Source: Verrucomicrobia bacterium UBA1211 (GTDB lineage: Bacteria; Verrucomicrobiota; Kiritimatiellia; RFP12; UBA1067). From it: 34,454 nt of DNA. This document shows, in pieces, positions 22,563 to 31,609 of the stretch (the first letter of the stretch is position 1; every line of letters starts with the position of its first letter). A program made the translations under genes and the position numbers. The notes under the pieces are model-generated. The model was not told the DNA's origin. It saw only the letters and a list, made by a program, of their open reading frames with translations, and ran no database searches. Location: positions 10,037-44,490 of the forward strand of contig DBXN01000171.1 in the NCBI GenBank assembly GCA_002309585.1. The letters are read 5' to 3'.

Positions 22563-23786
22563 ATGTCAGTTACAGAGACCACCACAACATCCTGGGGTTC
22601 CCGGCTGGGCAGCTCGTTCAAGGGCATGCTCGCCGGTTTGATCATGTTCATCGCGGGTTTCCCGCTGCTCTTCTGGAACGAGGGGAACGCGGTGAAGACG
22701 GCGCGGGCGCTGAAGGAGGGGGCCAAGACCGTCATCTCCATCGACGCCAACAAGCTGGACCCCGCGAATGAGGGCAAACTGGTCCACCTTTCTGGCATGG
22801 CCAAGACGGACGACATCCTGAAGGATGACATCTTCGGCATCGAGCAGAAAGGTATCCGCCTGGTCCGCCAGGTCGAGATGTACCAGTGGAAGGAGAATGT
22901 CTCGACCTCCCAGAAGAAGAAGGTCGGCGGCAGTGTCGAAACCACCAAGACCTACTCCTACGCGAAAGCGTGGTCCTCCGCGCCGATCGACTCGACGGGC
23001 TTCAAGGAGGCCGGCCACGACAATCCCGGCGCCTTTCCGATCGAGGCGGCCGAGCAGTACGCGCAGACGGTGATGGTAGGCGCGTTCACCCTGAACGAGA
23101 GTCAGATCAAACGCATCGGCAAGTCGCAGGCGTTCACCTTCCCCGAGGGGTACAAACTGCCCGAGACCTACGCCAAGGCCGTTCTTCAGAACGGTGTCAT
23201 CTACATTCCGGCGGCCCAGCAGGCGGTGGCCAAGCCCGCCAGCCTCGTCCAAGCGGTCAGCAACGCCGTCGCGAACGCGGTCACCTCCTACAACCCCGCC
23301 TCGCCGAGCATCGGCGATCTGCGGGTGACCTTCAGCGTGGTTCTGCCGCATGAGATCTCGGTGGTGGCGGACCAGAAGGGCAGCACCTTCGAATCGCACA
23401 AGGCGTCGAACGGGAAGATGATCGCGCTGCAGTCCGATGAGGCCAAACCGGCCGACCAGATGTTCGAGGACGCCCAAAAGGCGAATGCGATGATGACCTG
23501 GATCCTCCGCCTCGCCGGGTTCTTCCTGATGTTCGCGGGTATCAGGGCCTTCTTGAAGCCGATCGAGACCCTCGGCGATGTCCTGCCGTTCCTCGGCAAC
23601 ATCCTCGGTGTCGGCATCTCGCTGGTGGCCGGTATCGTGGCGCTCATCTGCTCGTTCATCACGATCGCGGTGGCGTGGCTGGCCTACCGGCCGCTCGTCT
23701 CGATCCCGTTGCTGGTCGCGGCGGGCGCCCTGATCGTCTACCTCCTGAACAAATCCAAAGCCAAGAAAGCGGCAAATCCATCATGA
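22563..23786 (+). CDS. TMEM43 (LUMA) family membrane protein
   Basis: The 407-residue protein matches the TMEM43/DUF1625 family. There is one N-terminal membrane segment (LAGLIMFIAGFPLLFWNEG, about 21-40). A large domain of about 250 residues on the far side follows, with VRQVEMYQWKE, KTYSYAKAWSS and YIPAAQQ-type segments. Three or four C-terminal membrane segments come from about residue 310 (WILRLAGFFLMFAGIRAFL onward), and a Lys-rich tail ends the protein. Length and topology match the human protein, a nuclear-envelope/ER protein mutated in arrhythmogenic cardiomyopathy. The bacterial role is unknown. It is cotranscribed with the CsgG-like gene and overlaps the next gene by four bases (ATGA). 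Confidence 0.85.
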   Translation: MSVTETTTTSWGSRLGSSFKGMLAGLIMFIAGFPLLFWNEGNAVKTARALKEGAKTVISIDANKLDPANEGKLVHLSGMAKTDDILKDDIFGIEQKGIRLVRQVEMYQWKENVSTSQKKKVGGSVETTKTYSYAKAWSSAPIDSTGFKEAGHDNPGAFPIEAAEQYAQTVMVGAFTLNESQIKRIGKSQAFTFPEGYKLPETYAKAVLQNGVIYIPAAQQAVAKPASLVQAVSNAVANAVTSYNPASPSIGDLRVTFSVVLPHEISVVADQKGSTFESHKASNGKMIALQSDEAKPADQMFEDAQKANAMMTWILRLAGFFLMFAGIRAFLKPIETLGDVLPFLGNILGVGISLVAGIVALICSFITIAVAWLAYRPLVSIPLLVAAGALIVYLLNKSKAKKAANPS

Positions 23787-25174
23787 TGAAACCAACCATT
23801 TCCCGTCGGAGTTTTCTGGCCGGATGCGGGGCGGCGTTTGCCGCGCCCGCCATCCTTCCGGCCGATGTCGTGGGCGTGAAGGGCGGAATCGCCCGCCGCC
23901 CGCCGCCCTCGGAGCGCATTCACGTCGGTATCCTGGGCTATGGGACCATGGCCCAGGACAATATCGGCAACTTCCTCTATAACGATCGGGTGCAGGTGAT
24001 TTCCGTCTGCGACCCCGTCTCGGAAGGCCCCCTGTACGGTTACCGCGCGGAACGCATGGGCGGACGCGAACCCGGCCGCCGGAAGGTGAACGACTTCTAC
24101 ACCGAAAAAACCGGAAAAACCTACAACGCCTGCAAGGTCTTCTCGGACTTCCGCGAGATGCTGGACGATCCGGAGCTGGACGCGGTCTGCATCAGCACGC
24201 CGGACCACTGGCACGCGCTCCACACCATCTGGGCCGCCAAGAAGGGGAAGCACATCTACGGCCAGAAACCGCTCTTCCTGACGGTCGATGAGGGCCGGGC
24301 GATGGTCGCCGCCGTCAAAAAGGCGGGCATCACCTTCCAGACCGGCGCGCAGTCGCGCTCGAACGACTACTTCCGCATGGCCTGCGAACTGGTCCGCAAC
24401 AACCGGATCGGCAAGCTCCAGCGCGTGGAAGTCGGGTTGAACAAGGGATGGAGCAACTTCGGCAAGACCGCCGAGCAGCAGAGCGAGACGCCGTGGGAGA
24501 AACCGCCGGCCTACATGGATTTCGACATGTGGCTGGGGCCCGCCCCGCTTCGCAAGTTCATCCCCAAAATCCACTATCCGATGCAGTGGCGGTATAACCT
24601 CGACTACTCGTGCGGCATGCTGACGGACTTTGCGGCGCACCAGCTGGACATCATGCAGTGGGCGCTCGGCAAGGACGGCGTTGAGCCGGTCGCGATCGAG
24701 AACATCAAGGGCGAAATGCCCCCGGTCACCGCGGTTTACAACACGATCGGAACGTCGTTCAGCTTCGACATCGTGTATGGCGACGGTACCCGCGTCTTCG
24801 TCTCCTCCGACATTCCCTACGGCTGCCACTTCTATGGCGAGAACGGCAAAACGGTCTACGTCACGAACGGCAAGCTGGAGACCAACCCGCCGGAGCTGAT
24901 GCGGGAGAAACTGCGCGAGGACGAGATCCATCTGATCAAGAGCGGTCAGCAGGAGAAGAACTTCATCGACGCGATCTACACTAACGCCGAGAACATCTCG
25001 CCGATTCCGGCGGGCTTCTCCTCCGTGTTGCCGGCCGTGCTCGCGCACATCGGCATGCGGACCGGACAGTCGAAACTGCGGTGGGACGCGGCGAAGGGGC
25101 GGTTCATCGACAACCCCGAAGCCGACCGCTACCTTACGCCGCACATGCGCGGCGACTGGACGTTGGCGATCTAG
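23783..25174 (+). CDS. Tat-exported Gfo/Idh/MocA-family protein with altered EKP motif
   Basis: The 463-residue protein has a twin-arginine signal (SRRSFLAGCGAAFAAPA). Its Rossmann motif is GILGYGTMA, with no full GxGxxG, and CISTPDHWHAL and MWLGPAPLRKF follow. The DFAAHQLDIMQWALG segment corresponds to the GAHHLDIAQWGLG region of the paralogue at 1705. The family EKP motif reads GQKPLF: the catalytic lysine is kept but Glu is Gln. It starts inside the end of the TMEM43 gene (ATGATGA), so translation is coupled. QueH follows 19 bases later. The close linkage to an envelope protein pair is notable, but the substrate is unknown. An alternative start is the next ATG codon. Confidence 0.87.
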   Translation: MMKPTISRRSFLAGCGAAFAAPAILPADVVGVKGGIARRPPPSERIHVGILGYGTMAQDNIGNFLYNDRVQVISVCDPVSEGPLYGYRAERMGGREPGRRKVNDFYTEKTGKTYNACKVFSDFREMLDDPELDAVCISTPDHWHALHTIWAAKKGKHIYGQKPLFLTVDEGRAMVAAVKKAGITFQTGAQSRSNDYFRMACELVRNNRIGKLQRVEVGLNKGWSNFGKTAEQQSETPWEKPPAYMDFDMWLGPAPLRKFIPKIHYPMQWRYNLDYSCGMLTDFAAHQLDIMQWALGKDGVEPVAIENIKGEMPPVTAVYNTIGTSFSFDIVYGDGTRVFVSSDIPYGCHFYGENGKTVYVTNGKLETNPPELMREKLREDEIHLIKSGQQEKNFIDAIYTNAENISPIPAGFSSVLPAVLAHIGMRTGQSKLRWDAAKGRFIDNPEADRYLTPHMRGDWTLAI

Positions 25175-25193
25175 CGTCTCTCCGGGAGGGGCG

Positions 25194-25751
25194 ATGGGTA
25201 AACGGGTATTGCTCCATAGTTGCTGCGGACCGTGCGCGAGTCACTGTCTCTTCGCGCTGCGGGAGGCGGGCTATTCGGTCATGCTCTGTTTCTCCAATGC
25301 GAACATCGCCCCTGCGGAGGAGTTCGAGAAGCGGCTTGAGGCGTTCAAGCGTCTCGCGGAGGTGACGGACACGCCGTATTGCGTCGATCCGCCCGACCAC
25401 GCCGACTGGCTGGAGAGCGTCGCGAAGGGGTTTGAGCGGGAACCGGAACGGGGGGCGCGATGCGCCCGCTGTTTCCGGTACAGCCTGACCCGCGCGGCGA
25501 AACTCCGCGAGGCTTACGGATGCGACGCCTTCACAACCTCCCTCACCGTCAGCCCGCACAAATCCTCCCCGACCCTCTTCGCCGTCGGGAAAGAGGTGGA
25601 CGGTGAACATTTCCTGTCGATCGACTTCAAGAAGAAGGACGGGTTTCTCGACAGTCTCCGCCGCGCCGCCGAATATGGACTCTACCGGCAGGACTATTGC
25701 GGATGCGAGTTCAGCCTCGCCGCGCGGCGGCAGGAGGCACCCCATGCCTGA
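25194..25751 (+). CDS. queH: Epoxyqueuosine reductase QueH
   Basis: QueH reduces epoxyqueuosine to queuosine at the wobble base of tRNAs with GUN anticodons. It is the non-orthologous replacement of QueG. The 185-residue protein has the family cysteine pairs HSCCGPCASH near the N terminus, CARCF in the middle and DYCGCEFS near the end, which bind the iron-sulfur and metal centre. TVSPHKSSPTLFAVG is also typical. It overlaps miaA by eight bases, so two anticodon-loop modification genes are translated together. Confidence 0.93.
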   Translation: MGKRVLLHSCCGPCASHCLFALREAGYSVMLCFSNANIAPAEEFEKRLEAFKRLAEVTDTPYCVDPPDHADWLESVAKGFEREPERGARCARCFRYSLTRAAKLREAYGCDAFTTSLTVSPHKSSPTLFAVGKEVDGEHFLSIDFKKKDGFLDSLRRAAEYGLYRQDYCGCEFSLAARRQEAPHA

Positions 25752-26664
25752 GGCCTATCTGCTCGCAGGGGCAACCGCCACCGGGAAATCCGCCGTCATC
25801 CACCATCTCGCCCGGCAGGATGACGCGGCCATCCTCTCCGCCGATTCGATGCTCGTCTACCGGGGCATGGACATCGGAACCGCCAAACCCAGCGCCGACG
25901 AGCGGGCGGAGGTCCCCTATCTCGGCATCGATCTCGCGACACCCGACGAGCCGTTCAGCACCGGCAAGTGGTTGGAGGCGGTCACGGCATCGGCCGCGCA
26001 GACGGACCGGCCGATTTACGCCACCGGCGGGACAGGCCTTTATTTCAAAGCGTTGACGGAAGGGCTGGACGGCCCGGAAGCCTCACCCGAACGCCGCCAC
26101 TATTGGAATACCTTTCTTGAACAGCAGGGGATCGACCGCCTGGCGGAAGAGGTGCGCCGCCGCTGGCCGGAGGCGTTCGCCGCGTTGGACGACCCGCTGA
26201 ATCCGCGCCGCCTGACCCGCGCCGCCGAGGTGCTGGAGCGGACCGGCCATCTGCCCGACGCCTGGCGCGGGAAGACCCCGCGCCCGCCTCTGCCCGCGCT
26301 CACCATGCCGCGCGAGGCGCTGCAGCGCCGGATCGCCCGACGCGTCGAACGGATGTTCGAGCAGGGACTGGTTGAAGAGGTCAAAGCCCTCCGGGCCGCC
26401 TATCCCGTCTGGTCCGAAACCGCCCGCAAGGCGATCGGATACGCCGAGGTCTGCGCGTGGCTGGACGGGCAATGCACGTTGGAAACGGCGAAGAACACCA
26501 TCATCACACGGACCCGTCAATTGGCCAAACGGCAGGAGACCTGGTTCCGCCATCAGGCGGATACCGTCTGGATCGAGATCACCGGCGAGGAACCGGTTGA
26601 AGCCGTCGCCGAGCGTGTCCGAACCATCTGGAGTACGTATGGACGAGCGACCCTCCGAACCTGA
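25744..26664 (+). CDS. miaA: tRNA dimethylallyltransferase
   Basis: MiaA transfers a dimethylallyl group to N6 of A37 in tRNAs reading UNN codons, giving the substrate of MiaB (encoded at 19884). The 306-residue protein has the P-loop GATATGKSAV and SADSMLVYRGMDIGTAKP, the region that selects the tRNA. It also has YATGGTGLYFKAL, the family counterpart of the GGTGLY loop, and TRQLAKRQETWFR. The start at 25744 is required by the P-loop position; it lies inside the end of queH. The stop overlaps the start of radC by 26 bases. Confidence 0.95.
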   Translation: MPEAYLLAGATATGKSAVIHHLARQDDAAILSADSMLVYRGMDIGTAKPSADERAEVPYLGIDLATPDEPFSTGKWLEAVTASAAQTDRPIYATGGTGLYFKALTEGLDGPEASPERRHYWNTFLEQQGIDRLAEEVRRRWPEAFAALDDPLNPRRLTRAAEVLERTGHLPDAWRGKTPRPPLPALTMPREALQRRIARRVERMFEQGLVEEVKALRAAYPVWSETARKAIGYAEVCAWLDGQCTLETAKNTIITRTRQLAKRQETWFRHQADTVWIEITGEEPVEAVAERVRTIWSTYGRATLRT

Positions 26665-27403
26665 GCGAGACGAACAGTCCGGCTGCGGCACCATCCGCGA
26701 AATGCCCGCCGAGTTACGTCCGCGCGAGGCGTTTCTGAAAAACGGGGCCAAGAAGCTCACGGTCGACCAGCTGTTGGCCATCATCCTCCGTTCCGGTCTG
26801 CCGGGAACCAACGTGTCGGATCTGGCGCGGCAGATCCTGAAGCGTTTCGATGGACTGGCGGGACTGGCGCGCGCGGAGTATGGCGACATTCTGGCGAAAA
26901 AGATCCCGGGGCTGGGCAAGGTCAAGGCGATGGAACTGGCCGCCGCCCTCGAACTGGGGAGCCGTGTGGCGCAGGAACTTTCCAGCGGTCAGACGGCCCC
27001 CTCGCTCTCCAGTCCGCGCGACATCTACCAGCTGTTTTACTATCAGACGCTTCAGGACAAACAGGAGCACTTCTGGACGCTGCTGCTGGACGTGAAGAAC
27101 CGGATGATCGTCCCGCCCGAGGCGGTCTCCACCGGAACGCTGGATTTCGCACTGGTCCATCCGCGCGACGTTTTCATGAAGGCGATCCGGTTCGGCGCGG
27201 CCCGGATCATCCTCGCGCACAACCACCCGTCGGGGGATCCCCAGCCTTCGCGCCAGGACATCGAACTGACGCAACGGATGATCTCGTGCGGCGAGCTGAT
27301 GGGCATTCCCGTGATCGACCACATCGTGATCGGCCGGAAAACCGCGAACAGCCGCGGCTATGTCAGCCTCCGCGAGGAGGGTTTAGTCACTTTCCGATCG
27401 TAA
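26639..27403 (+). CDS. radC: RadC-family JAB/MPN domain protein
   Basis: The 254-residue protein has a helix-hairpin-helix type N-terminal domain (LTVDQLLAIILRSG, then IPGLGKVKAMELAAALELG). A JAB1/MPN-like metalloprotease-fold domain follows, with the zinc motif HNHPSGDPQPSRQD and the upstream glutamate region. It is the standard RadC architecture. The family's biochemical role is unsettled despite its early name as a DNA repair protein. GGAG five bases before the ATG at 26639 supports that start, which lies inside miaA. A short charged N-terminal extension precedes the domain. Confidence 0.92.
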   Translation: MDERPSEPERDEQSGCGTIREMPAELRPREAFLKNGAKKLTVDQLLAIILRSGLPGTNVSDLARQILKRFDGLAGLARAEYGDILAKKIPGLGKVKAMELAAALELGSRVAQELSSGQTAPSLSSPRDIYQLFYYQTLQDKQEHFWTLLLDVKNRMIVPPEAVSTGTLDFALVHPRDVFMKAIRFGAARIILAHNHPSGDPQPSRQDIELTQRMISCGELMGIPVIDHIVIGRKTANSRGYVSLREEGLVTFRS

Positions 27404-27437
27404 CCGCAATCGACATCTCAAAACTGGAGGAGAACCT

Positions 27438-28781
27438 ATGAAAAGACGCACGTTCCTGAAACAGGCCTTATCCGTCAGCGGCGCGCTGGCGGCGGGTGGA
27501 TGTATCTCTCTGCCGGAAATGAATTCCGGTTACGTTGACCGCAAGGGGAAGAGCATGGCGGGATTCCGCGCCCCTCCGATGGAGAAGGTCAGGATCGGCG
27601 TGATCGGTCTGGGACATCGCGGATCGGGTGCCATCCCGCGGCTGGCGATGCTGCCCAACGCCGAGATACTCGCGCTCTGCGACCTGATCGAGGATCGGGT
27701 TGCCCGGCAGGCGAAGTTCCTTACCGAAAAGGGCCGCCCGCAACCGAAGTGTTACGCCGGTTCGGCCGAGATCTGGAAGACGCTCTGCGAACAGCCGGAT
27801 CTGGATCTGATCTACATCTGCACACCGTGGCTCTGCCACACCCCGATGGCCGTCCACGCGATGCAGTGCGGAAAGCACGCCGTCACCGAGGTGCCCGCTG
27901 CCGTCACCGTCGAACAGTGCTGGCAGCTGGTTGACACCTCCGAATCGACCCGTAAGCACTTCATGATGCTGGAGAACTGCTGTTACGGCGAGAATGAGCT
28001 TTTCGCCCTCAATCTCTGCCGCAAGGGAATCCTCGGCGAGCTGGTCCACGGCGAGGGCGCCTATATCCATGACCTGCGCGCCAGCAAGTGGAACGCGGAA
28101 CAGACCGGCGGGTATCAGGGTCAATGGCGGCTGGCGTGGTCGCAGCAGCACACGGGCAATCCCTATCCGACCCACGGGCTCGGTCCCGTCTGCCGGTACT
28201 TGGACATCAACCGCGGCGACCGGATGATGACCCTGACCTCCATGAGCAGCGATCCGGTTGGATTGGCGCGGTACGCGGCGAACAAGCAGATCAAGGCGAC
28301 CCCGATCCGGCAGGGCGACATGAACTGCACCCTGATCCGGACCTATCGCGGACGGACGATCCTGGTCCAGCACGACACCACCAGCCCCCGCCCCTACAGC
28401 CGGCTGAACCTCATTTCCGGCACCAAGGGATGCGTCGCCGACTATCCGCTGCGGGTCGCGCTCGAACCCAACGCCCACCAATGGATGAGCGCCGAGGAAC
28501 TTGCCAAACTCAAAGCGGCCCACGCCCATCCCCTTTGGCAGAAACAGGGGGAGCTCGCCAGAAAGCAGGGCGGACACGGCGGGATGGATTTCCTGATGGA
28601 CTACCGGCTCTGCCACTGCCTGACGCAGGGATTGCCGCTGGATATGGACGTCTACGACGCCGCCTCCTGGAGCTGCCTCGTCGAACTGACCGAAACCTCC
28701 GTCCTGAAAGGCGGCACCAAGGTCGATATCCCCGACTTCACCCGCCGGGGCTGGATCACCGCGGCCCGCAGCGAGGTCTGA
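27438..28781 (+). CDS. GH109-like Gfo/Idh/MocA protein, predicted Tat-exported
   Basis: The 447-residue protein resembles glycoside hydrolase family 109 (NAD-dependent alpha-N-acetylgalactosaminidases). Segments are GVIGLGHRGSG for NAD binding, CTPWLCHTPMAV, EVPAAVTVEQCWQLVDTSE, MLENCCYGENE, and QQHTGNPYPTHGLGPV. The last holds the Tyr/His pair typical of the family site. The N terminus KRRTFLKQ is a Tat signal, and AAGGC at residue 22 could be a lipobox, so a surface lipoprotein is possible. GH109 enzymes cleave by an oxidation-elimination route rather than hydrolytic acid-base chemistry. GGAGG precedes the ATG. Exact substrate is inferred only from family resemblance. Confidence 0.82.
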   Translation: MKRRTFLKQALSVSGALAAGGCISLPEMNSGYVDRKGKSMAGFRAPPMEKVRIGVIGLGHRGSGAIPRLAMLPNAEILALCDLIEDRVARQAKFLTEKGRPQPKCYAGSAEIWKTLCEQPDLDLIYICTPWLCHTPMAVHAMQCGKHAVTEVPAAVTVEQCWQLVDTSESTRKHFMMLENCCYGENELFALNLCRKGILGELVHGEGAYIHDLRASKWNAEQTGGYQGQWRLAWSQQHTGNPYPTHGLGPVCRYLDINRGDRMMTLTSMSSDPVGLARYAANKQIKATPIRQGDMNCTLIRTYRGRTILVQHDTTSPRPYSRLNLISGTKGCVADYPLRVALEPNAHQWMSAEELAKLKAAHAHPLWQKQGELARKQGGHGGMDFLMDYRLCHCLTQGLPLDMDVYDAASWSCLVELTETSVLKGGTKVDIPDFTRRGWITAARSEV

Positions 28782-28872
28782 GAACGGAAAATGGGGAACA
28801 TTGCCCCTCCCATGCCGCATGAACCCGATACGGTGAAAGATGCCCGGCAAGGGGGTAACGGACAATCGCGGC

Positions 28873-28902
28873 TTGTCTGGCAGGGGGGGGCTATGGTATA
28901 GT
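28873..28902 (+). promoter_or_regulatory. Promoter of rpiB-glyA
   Basis: TTGTCT (-35), 18 bases including a run of eight Gs, then TATAGT (-10). It has the same TTGTCT and GGTATA features as the pilin-cluster promoter. The start codon is 35 bases past the -10. The 155-base spacer upstream has no other clear element. Confidence 0.55.
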
Positions 28903-28936
28903 GTTCCATTCATTTTTAACGGTTTTGGGAGATACG

Positions 28937-30619
<1,683 letters not shown>

Positions 30620-30634
30620 TCGCGCAAGGGGTTT

Positions 30635-31060
30635 ATGTCCTCAAAAAAGAAAATCTACCTAAGCGGTCCGATCATGGACGCGCTGGCTGGAAACGAGGCC
30701 ACCACGTGGCGGGAACGGGCCAAGGCGCGTCTGGGGGGAGATTTCATCATCCTGGACCCGATGCGGCGGAATTTCAAGGACCGCGAGGTGGACAGCGCCA
30801 ACGAGATCGTGGAGTTCGACCTGCAGGATGTGCGGGACGCCGATATCCTGCTGGTGAACTACAACAAGGCGTCCATCGGCACCGCGATGGAGGTCTTCTA
30901 TGCCTCGCACGATCTGGGAAAATTCATCGTGGCGTTCTCGCCCTTCTCGTTCAAGGAGTGTTCCCCCTGGATCGTCCGGCACTGCACGAAGATCCTGCCG
31001 TCGCTCGACGCGGCGATCGACTACATCTCCGAGAATTTCATCACCCGCCATGTGGATTGA
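30635..31060 (+). CDS. Nucleoside 2-deoxyribosyltransferase-like protein
   Basis: The 141-residue protein starts KKIYLSGPIMD and continues with TTWRERAKARL, ILDPMRRNF, the acidic FDLQDVRDADILLVNY, and GTAMEVFYA. The last carries the glutamate that is the nucleophile in this superfamily. Members cleave or exchange the N-glycosidic bond of deoxynucleosides or deoxynucleotides. It follows rpiB-glyA by 15 bases and is followed by a Nudix gene after three bases, suggesting a nucleotide salvage or cleansing pair. Substrate is unknown. AAGGGG lies close to the ATG. Confidence 0.72.
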   Translation: MSSKKKIYLSGPIMDALAGNEATTWRERAKARLGGDFIILDPMRRNFKDREVDSANEIVEFDLQDVRDADILLVNYNKASIGTAMEVFYASHDLGKFIVAFSPFSFKECSPWIVRHCTKILPSLDAAIDYISENFITRHVD

Positions 31061-31063
31061 GCC

Positions 31064-31570
31064 GTGAAACCGATCAAGCTTGAGACCGCGTCCGGGAAGC
31101 CGTTTTCGTTGGACTGGAGCCAGTGGAAACCGAGTGAGGAAGCGGTCCTGACCTTTATCCGGATGCGCGGACAGGTTCTCCTGATCGTCAAGAAACGGGG
31201 ATTGGGCGCAGGCAAGATCAACGCACCCGGCGGCCGTATCCAACCTGGCGAAACGCCACTCCACGCCGCCGTTCGCGAGACCGAGGAGGAGGTGGGGCTG
31301 ACCCCGTTGCATCTTCATCCGAACGGAATCCTGCGTTTCGCCTTCACCAACGGCTACAACCTGCAATGCCACGTCTTCACCGCGCCGTCCTACATCGGCA
31401 AACTGAAGGAGACGGACGAGGCGACCCCCTTCTGGTGCAAAGAGCGTGACATCCCCTATCCGAGAATGTGGAAAGACGACTGCTATTGGCTGCCGAAGGT
31501 GCTGAAAGGGCAGACCGTGGACGCCGCCTTTATCTTCGACGACGATGTCATGCTTTGGCGAAGCCGGTAA
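31064..31570 (+). CDS. MTH1-like Nudix hydrolase
   Basis: The 168-residue protein has a complete Nudix box at residues 57-79 (GRIQPGET, then RETEEEVGL). Outside the box it follows mammalian MTH1 (NUDT1): VKKRGLGAGKIN before the box, and RMWKDDCYWLPKVL after. These keep the Asn of the MTH1 purine pocket and the Trp-x-Asp-Asp set. MTH1 removes oxidised purine nucleotides such as 8-oxo-dGTP. The start codon is GTG, three bases after the previous stop, so translation is likely coupled. Residues before about 25 are an N-terminal extension compared with MTH1. Confidence 0.82.
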   Translation: MKPIKLETASGKPFSLDWSQWKPSEEAVLTFIRMRGQVLLIVKKRGLGAGKINAPGGRIQPGETPLHAAVRETEEEVGLTPLHLHPNGILRFAFTNGYNLQCHVFTAPSYIGKLKETDEATPFWCKERDIPYPRMWKDDCYWLPKVLKGQTVDAAFIFDDDVMLWRSR

Positions 31571-31609
31571 TCCCCGGCCACTTTTCTACCTTTTTTGAGA
31601 CAGGTAAAT

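Noticed and set aside
23738..25144. 468-codon minus-strand frame opposite the second Gfo/Idh/MocA gene
   Set aside because: Shadow frame of a high-GC gene with no ribosome binding site or recognisable domain. The same holds for the 481-codon frame at 27468-28913.
28793..28807. Terminator after the GH109-like gene (GGGG/CCCC)
   Set aside because: A four-base stem without a following T run is too weak.
28782..28936. Riboswitch (THF or glycine type) upstream of the glyA fusion
   Set aside because: The promoter found at 28873-28902 leaves only about 30 bases of leader, too short for either, and no conserved core was recognised.
31563..31585. Terminator after the Nudix gene (GCCGG/CCGGC stem)
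   Set aside because: The stem is only five bases and the T tract is interrupted and offset; not supported.
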